NCBI GenBank assembly: GCA_022885665.1 | Contig: JAGQDJ010000041.1 | Location: forward strand, 186,001-250,000 | Origin: Triops longicaudatus | Taxonomy: Eukaryota > Arthropoda > Branchiopoda > Notostraca > Triopsidae | Direction of reading: 5' to 3' | DNA: 64,000 bases | Shown: positions 22,324-34,200 of the stretch, one piece after another | Layout of the letters: each line of letters starts with the position of its first letter | How positions within the stretch are numbered: position 1 is the first letter of the stretch | Position numbers and translations under genes: made by a program | The notes under the pieces: model-generated | Told to the model about the DNA's origin: nothing | Seen by the model: only the letters and a program-made list of their open reading frames with translations | Database searches by the model: none

Positions 22324-24185
22324 TTAGTAGAGCTTGGACAAGCCAGCCAAAGCAGCAGTGAAACCGGCGCTGTAATCAATAGCGACTTCGTTCATCTGGA
22401 AATTGGAGCGGGAGTCGTCGTAGTTGTCATTGCTGTCAGGGCCACCAACCAAAGCTCCAACCAAAACTTGAGGATTAGAGTTAGGGCTGTTGTAGCTGTT
22501 CCAGTCGCAGGTGGAGGGACGGTCAGGGCAAGATCTAAAGATGCGTACCGAAGTGATAATTGCTGTCTCTGTGCATTTTGTCATGAACTTACGCAGCACG
22601 ATGATGGCAGTGAGTGGGAGGGTTGTTACCGTATCCTACAACGTAACTGCGACCAGAATCTCCGAGTATGTAGTCGATTTGTTGCTTGGCAAACGCACGG
22701 TTGGTATCAGTGTTTTGTCCCAAATCAGCAGCCTACAAAATACTCAAAGTATTGTTTAAGGACTACGAGATATAAAAACAAAATTTGTTCATACTTGGAG
22801 GCAAATAAAGGCAGCGTTGGAAGCGTGGCGAAGAGAGCCCCAAACGTCAATAAAAAGTAAACCTTTGGGAGTGCGTTGGTGGTTCTTGATCTTTTCGCAG
22901 TATTTACCAACAGTATCCTTGTAACGCTGTTCACCAGTTGCGTGGGCTAGAACGGCCTATTACGCAGAAGACAGATGAAAAATAGTGTGTTTTGAAATCA
23001 TAAAAGATGAATTGTTCACAGCGGCTCCAGCGTGGGTGTTATCCCAATCAAAACGGTCCTTCTCCAAGCTATCGATACGGGCTTCGTCGTAGCGGGCTTT
23101 GGCTTCAGAAATGTCGCTAGAGGAGCCAGTGGCACGGGCAATCCAGGCAGCAGCGTAAGCCAAATCGTCGATGTAAGAAGAGGAACTGCAGGTGGAATTC
23201 TATCAATGTTGAGAATTTAAAGCATGAAATAAGTAGAACGTACGCGTAAAATCCAGCGGCGTCACTGATGCTTTGGCTATAGATGCCACGGTGGGAGTTG
23301 CCAAAGTTGTAGATTTGGCGAGCGTGGGTCAAAAGAGTTGAGGAATAGGAAGAGTCGACGTTCTTGAAGACAATCGAAGCAGCGGCTAAGGCAGCAGCCC
23401 AAACTCCAGCCAAGTCAGATCCTACGTTATTTTTTTTAATTTATTTAGTATTCTTTCCCTCTTTTAGAGCTACTGTAATTTATTTGGTCGATTAGAATAT
23501 GTGCAGAAATATTTCTTACCGGGTTGTGAGGTCGTGAGTTTGTAAGCAGGGCGAGGGTTGCTAGCAGGCCAATCCTCGGGACGGCCCCAGTAGGAGTGGT
23601 CAGGTCCACCTTGACCTACTTGGCCGTAGATTTCGTCTTGGGAAACGTGGGCCTATGAACAATAAACGGTTATCAGTAATTTATTCTGTCCTCTAGAAAA
23701 AAAAAGATTTGGTTTAAGAAAATCAACATACTTTAATCATCCAGTCAGTACCCCATTTGACACCATCGCGACCAGCCTGTAATTCAGATCCATAACCAGC
23801 TTCGTAGTCGACCAATCCCCATGCCAAAAGAGTCATGGCAGTTCCAAGAGGCAAACCAAATTTGACGTGGTCACCAGCTGCATATTTGAAAATTAATTTA
23901 AGTGGGTTTCGACGGTTTTAGATAATGTTACCATCAAAGTAACCACCACTAAGATCGTGTCCACTATCGGAATCGGTGGTAAAAGAGTCCCCGCGGAAGT
24001 CAATACGGTTATTGACCAAGTGACCAGTGCGTTGGGCTTCGTAGAACAAGATAGATTTGCCCAATACCTCATTGTAATCATAAGCTTGGGATAGGCCCAG
24101 CGCCGCGAGTAAAATAATGCCGAACTGGATGTAAAGCACTGTAAATGTAAGATCCTCACCAGAACGAGAATGTACTTACCTTCAT
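22324..24185 (-). CDS. Secreted GH9 endo-beta-1,4-glucanase (cellulase)
   Basis: Glycoside hydrolase family 9 enzyme that cleaves internal beta-1,4 bonds of cellulose; animal forms are secreted digestive enzymes. Exons in transcript order: 24180-24185, 23932-24124, 23732-23877, 23520-23652, 23244-23421, 23020-23185, 22795-22956, 22593-22732, 22324-22534; 444 aa. The signal peptide MKFGIILLAALGLSQA is followed by the mature start YDYNEVLGKSILFYEAQR. Catalytic parts are GGYFDAGDH (Asp66 and Asp69, nucleophilic water/base), PPTHCHHRAAS, and NEVAIDYSAGF with the proton donor Glu424. KGLLFIDVWGSLRHASNAAF and DRPSTCDWN are typical of arthropod and mollusc GH9. No cellulose-binding module is present. 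Exon 1 codes only Met-Lys. Exon 2 must use the AG before 24124, because the one before 24138 breaks the frame. Eight short introns show this is host DNA, not bacterial contamination. Confidence 0.95.
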
Positions 24186-24254
24186 TGTTAGGCGGTTCTG
24201 TGTAACAAGGGAACCTGAAAACCTTACACGCAGCGTATCTTTAAAATAGTCGAG

Positions 24255-24262
24255 TATATATA
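24255..24262 (-). promoter_or_regulatory. TATA box of the cellulase gene
   Basis: TATATATA lies 70-77 bp upstream of the cellulase ATG, read on the minus strand as CCTATATATACTCG. Transcription would then start near 24225-24230, giving a 5' UTR of about 40 nt, a usual layout for strongly expressed digestive enzymes. Confidence 0.6.
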
Positions 24263-27200
24263 GGTAGACAGGGGTAGATTATACGGGTAAAAGCAAATCT
24301 TCTCGTATTTGCTGTTATTATCAATTCTAAAGAAGTAATTGTCTTCAACGCCCACAGATGTTTTAGTTCCCGAAAGTTCAATACCATCGGAGTAATTCCT
24401 GATTATTCGTTGGTGTCCTTGAATTGGGAGGAGATAAGCTTGTTTTGGGAAGGACTGAGGAAAGTTACGAGTTGATTTCATTCTAAATCTCACTTTGTGC
24501 ACTATACCATATGCCATCGCGTGTCATCAGAAGTTTACTTCCGTTTACATATTACAGCGTCTTGTTTTTCTTACCTTGTTGTCCCAAGCTTTAAATTCAC
24601 GAAACAGCGAAGATTACTTTTTACACAAGACCATAAAATGATTAGTCGGCCCTACGGTTGTAGTCAATTTAAAACAGCATTCTTTGGATGTGTTCATTTC
24701 ATTGTAATGAATAAAACCGGCAAATCCGTTAATTTTCATAACTGAGTTCCATAATTTCTATACTTTTCAGTTTTCTTTCATGTAATTCCTGCCTATCGAA
24801 AATTAAGTGACGTTTGTTTAGTTTACTACCATAATCTTCACTGTAGCTCGATCTTCTTTTTATGGGATTAGTATTTTCCAATAGAAAGGTAGTGCGATAC
24901 GTTTGCAAAAACTTTTTTTTTTTCAAGTTAAAGAAAAGAAATTCGCGGAGTGTCTGTGGAAATAGTTGCACAATATTGTTGTTTGTAGAAAAGCGGTTCT
25001 GTAGCACGAAGGGATTCAGCATCCTGCAGAAAACGCAGCACATCATCTTTTTCTACCACCTTTCCAAGCATATCCGTTATCTGCTCAACCATATCCAGTT
25101 TCCCACGTTTAAAGCCTCCTTTATCGAGCCCCTCAAAGAAAGAATGTATGTACATATGACAGTTAAAAATAAGACTAGTGTCAGTTCGAGGCTTGGTCAA
25201 GAATTGCATTATTGTAACTCAAACGTAGTACGTTATTAAAAAAGCCGATACAGATCTAATTTCGCACGAACTTGGGACCGATATTGTCTTCGAAAGATAA
25301 TATCCACCTACATTTGTACATAACTCGTGGTAAAATATTTTAAGCAACACAGTAAGGTCAAACTAAAATTTATTTATATTTTTCATGTCATACCTTGTTC
25401 ATATTTGTCCAAGCGATAAAAAGGCAACTTCTCGCCAATTTTATAAGAAAGAACGGTAATTGATTTTCTTTTTCTTGTGTGTGTATGTAGGAAAGGGGAA
25501 GGTGCGTTACATATGCATGGATTTAGCATATGCACATCGTCAAGAGTTACTTCACAGAACGATTTCACCAATTTACTTATCGGTTTAAGCGGACTCCGTC
25601 TAATTGCCAAATGTATCGTCCATTCTATCATTAAACGGACGTTCCGCTCATTCATTTCTGTCTGTTTGCAGTATATTTTCTGTTTGTGTCTCCAAGACCA
25701 AAAGAATTAAAGATTTCAAAAAGGGCGAAAACCTGAGGATCAGGCGTGAGCTCAGCTCGCTGCTCCCTAATACTGTTAGCTGGATTTTTTTACCATTTAA
25801 CTTGAAACAATATGCTTCTTAGTACATAGCTTTATTAAATAATCTGCTTTAAAAGATTACATATTTACCGTTCGTAGTTTTTATAAAGACAGATACGTTC
25901 GTATGAATGAAAACGGATGCACGGGAGGAATCCTTGGAATTCAGCGGATTTTTTTAAGTTATCTAAAGAAGCGGCTTATGCGCCAAGGCGAGGGGTTTTC
26001 TTTACACAAACATTTTTTAAGAAACAGTCGAAGTTTATGAGAAATATGGTTAGAAATGTGAATCAAACATTCAAAAAGAAGAATACTAGGTCCAGGAGGT
26101 TTAATTACAAATATTTTAGGAAAAAGAAACCGAAGGTAAAAGTGGTAAGCTTTTCTACATTTATCTTTGTGACCCGATAATATCAAACCAGAACTTTTGG
26201 AGCACATCAAATTTTTTTTTTATTGCTCCGCTTCGATATTAAATGTTTGCTCTAAATATCATAATGTAGTTAAATTCTGGTTAGAGATTTTTCCACTCTG
26301 GTCTAACAAAGTATAGTTTAAGTATAGAGATCCAACTTATTTTCGTTCAACATTCTACGCTTGTTTTTTAAGTATTAATAATGCAGTGAACAATTAATTT
26401 CGTAAACATCTGATTTTGTCAACTATCTGACATTTAACATGGCAAGCTGATAATGATGTGTCTAAGTGTCACTGAGATCACAACCGTGCGTAGTTGGTGA
26501 CATTTTCGGGTAGATTCAAGAGCAATACTATTTTGCGTTTTGTTTAGTAGTTCGTAATACATTTTAATCTACAAAAAGTCCTCTTTTTTGTACTGTGGCG
26601 GCTTAGATACTGTCCTGGTTTCATAATCCGGTTATGCCGGATAATAATAAAAAACGCTGAAGAGACCATAGATCGGAATCGGGTCGCGGCCCCAATATTG
26701 GAGAAACTTGATATAGTCTATGTAATTACACAAAGTGTATCTATAGATGCATCCCGTTCAGGTAATGTGTTATGTGGTAGGAAATTTTCGAGAACAAGGC
26801 TATTTAGCAAATTTCAGGGTGTGGTAATTCTTATTATTCACTACGTCTTAACTCACACTCACGCTTAACTTTCAAATCTACCCTTGTTAAAACCTGAACG
26901 TAGACATTTTTCCGAGCCATCTTGCTATCCGTGGAATTTCTTAGAGTCTTTATTCCTATTTGTCATGTATTGTACAAACGGCAGCAAAGGTGTGCTACTC
27001 AATCAACGGCAGTAAGATTCTGTGCACTGTCACTACTTGCGCCGAGGATTCCTAGATGGCAATACCTATCGGACCTGTAAGTTTGATTCCTGAATAGTAA
27101 TTGCAGTCTGGCATGCTAGGAGCCCTCATTTTCTTACACGCTCCGTTTGTCCACACAAATATATATTTTTTTTTCACAAAGAAGATTAAATAATAGGTCC

Positions 27201-28110
27201 AGTTTGTACGCTCTCTTTGGGCGTCCCCTTTTTTAAACCAAAAATGCCGGTTTTGTTTCGTTTTTTAGCGGAAGAATGAATTACTAGGTTTTGATAAATA
27301 GTAAACGACTATTTCAAACAAATTTTAAATAAATAATAAATTATCATACTTGGAAGTCAATAATTGCAGTATAAGACCGACTGTTACAAACGCAACCTTC
27401 TTCGCAGACGGAACTCGATGTTCGGGCTCGTAAGATGCATTTCCCTCCGTTAAATGCTGAGAAAGGATAAAAGCTAAAAACTGGGGGTAGAAAACGTCAT
27501 TAAACTTCTCCCCCTCCCCGCTTGCGATTTTGTTTCGCAACACTTGAGTCTTTGAAGCGCAAAGGTTACTACTTAAAGCGCTTGCTTAATTTTCCCTGTT
27601 CACAACTTGTTAATTTGTGACCTGCAACAGTGTTCACTGTTTTAATGTGTAAAACGAAATTGTACTTTTAATGATAATTTTTGAAAGAAGCTTAAGTTAA
27701 CTAAACTCGACTGTTTTTCTAGTGACGAGTCAGAATTCGTCTGTCAGCATTTAAAGTGCATTTTTTCCACGGCTCACGGCAAGAAGCAATACGAATTAGT
27801 ACTTGAGAGAAATAATGAACGACTTGAAGAGAACTAAACACACACTATCAGCTTAGATGCCTCAAACAAGAAAGATAACTTCGTTTATCGTCGTACGTTA
27901 CTTTTTGACTAACTATGGCATTCACGTCAGACGATTGACTGGGCTACGTTACTTGGTGAAATGGCTGAGTTGCAAAGCAATATGTTTTAAGAAGTCATTG
28001 CAAATTTTCCGCTGGAAACAAAAATTTTTGTAGTGTGTGCTTATAGTACAAATATTATCTTTGGTAGTTAGTATTGTCATTTGGCCTATTTAGTAAGTTC
28101 ATTGTTTGAT
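24263..28110. other. Gene-poor stretch upstream of the cellulase
   Basis: No gene was recognised. One minus-strand frame near 24928-25131 has protein-like composition after a possible acceptor (TTTCTTTGAG before 25131), with segments such as DMVEQITDMLGKVVEKDD, but matches no family I know. A plus-strand basic frame at 25917-26180 with a GTAAGC donor-like end is equally unsupported. The rest is AT-rich. Confidence 0.4.
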
Positions 28111-28118
28111 ACCTCGTA

Positions 28119-28272
28119 CAGCGACGGCGGAACTGGGGGCAGAGGGGGCAGCTGCCCCTCCTAAAATTTTCCTAAAATGGAAATTTGATAAGGAAATAAT
28201 GGAAATAATGATAAGGGTTTCAACAGTAATGGCCACTGCCCCCCCTGAGAAACACTCGTTCCGCCGTCACTG
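28119..28272. mobile_element. hAT-like MITE with 8-bp target duplication
   Basis: A 154-bp non-autonomous element. The left end is CAGCGACGGCGGAAC; the right end, reverse-complemented, is CAGTGACGGCGGAAC (14 of 15 identical). It is bounded by near-identical 8-mers, ACCTCGTA at 28111-28118 and ACCCCGTA at 28273-28280, the target-site length of hAT transposons. Inside the ends are facing G-rich and C-rich tracts (GGGGGCAGAGGGGGCAG and CCACTGCCCCCCC). No transposase frame is present. Confidence 0.8.
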
Positions 28273-28280
28273 ACCCCGTA

Positions 28281-31200
28281 ATATGTATAAAAAAATAAAA
28301 ATTGCATGCTTGACTTCCGGATAAGGAGCGCATAATTCGCGTAAGTCAAATAAAGTTGCTTTACAAGATTTGAGAGGCAAGACATTGAGGCGTATAGTGG
28401 AAAAGCACCGAATTTATTAAATTTAAGTGAACTTCAGAACACTGTGACAGTACCTGTAAAAAGACTGCTCTCGCACCCAGGATGCAAAATTGTATTTATT
28501 CAATTACTTAATTTGCATTTCAAGCACCGCTGCTTGACTCAACTGATGAGTTTTATTTAGTCACGCCAGTATGCTTCACAACTCAAATTTGCTTTCAGGT
28601 CGTGTAATAAGTAACACACTTTCCATAAAGATTGGCTGCTTCATGTTGGAAGAGAACGGCGAAGTGAGCTTGCAGACATGCAAGGTGTTAAGCCAGCTCA
28701 ATGTAGTCTTGGACGACATCAACATCAGAGGAAAAAATCTGCTTACAATAAATGTATTTAAAAAAAAGAGAAAGAAGACGACAATGAACTATCGAATAGC
28801 TGTGCCAATCCACGCCTGAAGTTGAGAAGCTCGTAATCGCTAACGTTAGGTGGTTCTAGTGGTCTTGGTGGGAAATCGTAAAGTTGAATAGTTATCAAAG
28901 TAAAAGACAAGACAAAACAGAAAGGAAATGCAGTAGGAAAATGTGAGAGGAAAAAAAGAAATACTGTTACGTGTCGAAACGCACCCTAGAACTCTCCTGC
29001 AAACGTTAGCATGCCGGTGGAAGCAATACAAAGATTCGCTTCCTGTCTTAAGCATACGCGAAGGTTACAGTTCTGCTCAGCACTGCTAAATTATCATTGT
29101 TTGGCTGTATTAGTCAGGAACTGATTGGCACAGCTAATACAGCATCATGGATTGCAGATGTGTAACAAGTAGTGAACTGTTCGACGTCACTTCAACAGCT
29201 GAACAGGTGGTTCATCTGGAAGAAAGGGTGCGCTGACTTCCCTAGCGGGCGTTTTCCAAAATACCCATAAAAAAATTACTCATTTTTGCTTAGGACAATT
29301 ACAGCAAACGTATGTTGTTATTCTTGGTGCAACGGCAGTTAGAGCAATTAATGACCCTTTACTGTGAACGCATTCGTCCTGTCTGTCGTGGATCTATAGG
29401 ATTTTGAAATTAGGATTCCTGCGTTTCAGCACAAATTAGACAAAAGACGTTGGATATTCTCAAAAAGATTCTTGACAGTATAGCTGCGCTCGAAAACGTC
29501 TAGTGAGTAGTTTCGATATATTGTTTAAAAAGCATTTGTTAAAAGTTCAGCACTTTCTCAAAACTTCATTACTTTTGATAGAAGAGAAATTTCTCGAAAA
29601 TATGCCACACATTTGAGAAAACATCCAGGTTGATTGAAAGGTTTTGAAACGATAGATTATAAAATCACAAATTTATGCTCTGTAATTTGTTGCCAAAAAT
29701 CTAACAGAAAATTTACGTTAATATTTTTTCGATATGTTTTCCGTGTGAGAGGAAAGGTTGAGAACCGCAAAATGTCCAGAAAAATTGCATATGATAAACA
29801 CCCTTCGAACCCTTTACTTATCCCCCCCATCCCGAACCGAAATCCTGTATATGGGCCTGACTTCGTGCAAGGTAGATTAACTTTCGAAGTAATATTTCCT
29901 AGACAAAAAGATCCGACAGCCGAAAAAAAATGAACAGGAAATGAATATCAAATAGCAAACTGATTTTTCATCTCTTTTCGGTAAAGTAACGCTAGTTCTG
30001 TCTAACACACATGAAACTTTCACCGATGCTGACTGCTGAAAGGTCTTTAGCTGGCCTGGGCGCACGACGCAAGAGGGATTACGCGACCTTTCACCCGGCT
30101 TTCTGGAGAAAAGCCACAGTCGAAGTGAACGGTTCCGGGTTAACACGGATCCGTTACGGTCAAATAAGACCTCACATTCTAGGTTAGGTCTTCAGTCGCC
30201 TTTCTGAATCTTGCCTTCAACAATTTAGCGTCCAGATATTTGCTTCATTACCATCCCCTTTTTCCTTAACTTTCGTCTCTTACCCTTTGATTCAAGGTTT
30301 AGGTGGCTCTAACCCTGGGACTTGTGTCACTTGGGACCAGTGTGGATACAACCCAGAAAAGATTTGTTTAGATGCCCATTGGATGAACAGATGAAGGTAA
30401 ATCCAAAGCGTGTGTCTGACAGAAATTACGACCTGTAAAAGACAAAGAAGAAATTACAGACCGTACATTCAATAGATTAAAGGAAGAGTTGCCAATTAGG
30501 CAACTTAAGCACGCTTAGTCGTTTGCGTATGCTATGCTTGTCCCTAAGCTGTCACTTGTGCAAACCAACATCTTAGTAATAAAAAGAAAGTCAACATTCG
30601 CCTCAAGATGCTGATAAACAACGAAAACTAAATAAAACTAATAAAAATAAACAAATTGGGCTAATTGGACAAGGCCAGGCTTTTGTGTTGGTGCCGTTGT
30701 CTGCAAAGTAAAGATTGCGCAGCATGTGTGGGACGAAAAAATTCATTTTATTCTGCTCCTCGCTGGCTCCCCAAGTGGCGAAAACCTGCATAGTCAAAAT
30801 GACTTCATTAGATGATTGACACATTCGCCGTGATTCATATTCTATCTTGTTTGTTGTTGGTGACCGATGCTTGTATTTTTACTCGATATTTGGTAGAATA
30901 CAATTGTTCACATGCGGTCTGTTCACTGACTATTTACCAAATGACCTTGTTTATTAGGTCAATCACCCTGAACTGTGAACCTTGAGCCCTACTTTGGTAG
31001 GTCAGATCAAGTGTTCAACTAAATGGCGACTCACGTCACTACAGTTTCGCATTTCTAACTTTGGTTTGGAAACAAGGTTTGGAAGACGAATGCCATTGAT
31101 TTTGCATACTTATGATGTATAAATGCAGTCCATCCATTATTGATCGCTGAAATGATTGCACATCAAAGATTTGTATCAACTAAGTCTGTCGAGCTACGCA

Positions 31201-34200
31201 AGTAAACTAGTAAGAAGAAGTTTCAGCAGAAAGATTACAAAAGAAGTAAGACTTCCAAACTGTTGGTCCGTCCCTATCATTGCGTGCTACGCCCCTTTAT
31301 TAACCTTTACCTTTTAAACTAAAGTGACCGAGTTCTTCCAGTTTTAATGACCCAAGATTGACTAATCCTCCTAGAACAATCTTTTTGTTTCGCTTGTTCA
31401 ACTTTTTTTTGCCACTATATAAGGTAGAATTTACCTTAACGTGCGGTTTAGTGTTGGCTGAAAGTCGTTAAAGTATGGTTACAGTACTCGTAGTAGTACC
31501 GTTGCCGCACTAGTTGTGGTATTGCTATAATATAGTTAGTTTGTGAAAGTAAATAAAAAATTTTAAAACACAAGTTTTACAAGTTTACGTTCAAAATACG
31601 CTCGTCCTACGTCACAAAACCGTCGCCTTACGTTACTTCTTGATCTACAAACCGTCTTCAAGACTACTTCAGTATCTTCACTCCCGGTTTTCGCAACCAA
31701 GCTGATGATAAACTACTGAAGGCAATAAGTTCATACGAATTTGGGCGTTTGGTTTGAAGCTGTACTAGTAAACAAAACACGTTGGCCGAAAACTAGAAAG
31801 TTGGTCATAAAGCTTCGTAGGTCGCTCCTGGCTTTACATACCAAAGTCAAATATCTCAATAAAAAACGGTCTTGGTTACTGCATGTTTACGGCGCACGTG
31901 CAGAATGCTAAGTAGTATAGCGTACCGCTACCGCTACCAACAATTGTGAAGTAAATTAAAATCGAGCTACATAAAACACAATAAAAGAAAACAAAAATTT
32001 GTTTTCGCAAATTTAGCAAGAGAATAACGCATTCATAAAAATAAAATCTATTCAAACATTAAAAAAGCCGAAGTGATCTTGGGGAACGGTAATGCACAAT
32101 TCGCCAAGTTTCCTCTGTCTTATGAAAAACTCTACATACCCATGGACATCCCGTTTTGATGTCTGAATGCATTGTCTTCTTGCTAAATTTGTGTAAACAG
32201 ATTTTTTGTCTTCCTCAATACCGTGTGAATTATAACGGCTCCTATAGACATTAGAAATGGCGAACAAGTATTCATAAAAAAGCACACTAAAGTTTTATTA
32301 AATTTTTATAATTCGGACAATTCATCATGAGCTTTTCTTCCTTATGAGGTGGGAAATAATGTAGGCTATATTGTGAACAAGATTCCTAAATTATTTGTAG
32401 CAAACATAAGCAGAAGAAATTGGTTCCAATTTGAATGTGAGCAACTTGTAAAAAAAATTAGCTTTTGAACGAAAGTTCTGAATGTTTGATAAAAACTACC
32501 ATCGTATCACATAACGCAAGTAAGCTATAAAAGAAAATTCTCCGAAGAAGCCAAAACTGCTTGAAAAATGAATACCATTTTATTTTGTAAGAAAATGGAA
32601 AAGAATAGGTGCTACGCAATTAGCTGTTGCATTTAATACTCATACCTTAAAATTCCACATTACTTTTACAACAAAACAAAGATTTTTTCTTCTACACGAT
32701 TGAAACAGCAACTTACTCGACCATAGGAAAGTAATACCGTAAAGGGACAGGACAGTTGACACGTTGGACAAACTTTACAAAAATCATAACTAACGAACTA
32801 CAAACGTTTCGGAATTTTAAAAAAAATCAGGCAGTTAACGAGTACAACGAATTTCCAACGGAAAAACTTTCGTAGAAAAAAAGCACAGCGTACCTAAAAA
32901 ATAGAAACGGAATCTGTGTCTCTTTTTGTAAGAAATGAGACCTATGAATTTCCTTGGACCGCTCAATGTGTGAACCGAAAAATTAAGTGAAAATACTTTT
33001 TGTGTATAAGATAAGTTAAATCATAGCCCCTCCAAAGATTTGTTACAAATTCACTGTACTAATTTTGCACGAGATTCTAAAACTCCCAAACGATGACTTT
33101 AGTAAGCTTTGAAAGTTGATATTTACCACGAGTATGAACCATAGAGTAACACGCTGTGGATTACGACTCGGTAACACTGCGCTCTGCCCACAGTTCGAAA
33201 TCAAATTACCTTTCTTCAAAATGACTACTGCACAACCGCACCCACAGAGCTAAAAATGTGCCAGTATTGACATGAAGTATAACTGTAATTTTTATTGAGA
33301 TATTTTAAACCGTTTATATTTATCTATGAAGCGGCCATGAACCTTTCAATTTCGTTTTCCAACTCCTTTTCCTTAGACGTCGATTTTTTGCCTAGTTTCA
33401 AAATTTCAACAAAATATAATAATAGAAACGCTCCCCGTCTTGTGTGCTGATCTCGATTGAGTGTCATACAAAACTCACAGAAAATAGAAAGAAAAAGACA
33501 ACAAGATTTTTACGGTTTTCTTCTGGGCCAAATATTTGTCAATTACTTTCCCGAGGGAGTACACCACTCATTATATTGTTATAGTAGAACATATTTCACA
33601 CATGTATTAACAAATTTGTGTAATGTAATAAGTAAAAATCTTTCACTACAAAACATAAGAGATTTCGCAATTGTCATTTCAGTATACAACAAACGTTTAA
33701 CTCCAACATTTAAAAGTCAGAACCCAAGTGCCAATGAGATTTGTTTTCTGTATGAATGCATTATATAGAGTACTTCCCTACACTTTAGATTAATTAATGT
33801 ATGCTTAATATAAAGCTGGTTATTTTAATATTTTTTTTTTTAAAAAAAAAACTTGGTTTACACACCCACGAACGATAATGCCTTGTAACCCGTTTCTACA
33901 CGATGCATGCTTGAGCTATTCGCAGATCGCGGGCCACGTTAATCTGTCAAGGCGACACATCACGCTCCCTGATTTACGCGAATGATATATTGTTGCGTTG
34001 TTGCACGTAATCTGCTGAGAAGGTAACGTATTATTATTTTAGCAGAGCGTAATTGCATAAAGAATACCCATTTCGAAAGAAACACTTATCCTTGATGCAC
34101 CGTTCGCGCGGAAGTGAGAAACTACTTGACAAGGTTGACTCCGGCACGGTTTGGTTGCTGGCACGATTAGCCGAGTATCCATCACTGCTTTTTCTGAAAA

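Noticed and set aside
22324..24185. Bacterial origin or contamination of the cellulase.
   Set aside because: Eight GT..AG introns, a metazoan-type signal peptide and continuity with animal genes on the same strand of DNA argue against it.
24224..24517. 97-codon minus-strand frame upstream of the cellulase.
   Set aside because: It runs through the TATA box and transcription start region of the cellulase and has no motif.
25917..26180. Very basic plus-strand frame ending near a GTAAGC donor.
   Set aside because: Lys/Arg richness follows from A-rich DNA; no partner exon or family was found.
27325..27543. 72-codon minus-strand frame with fairly protein-like sequence.
   Set aside because: No ATG, no strong splice sites and no recognised family; kept only as a note.
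29104..29143. 10-bp inverted repeat GCTGTATTAG/CTAATACAGC with a 20-nt loop.
   Set aside because: About one such stem is expected by chance; no target duplication or second copy was seen.
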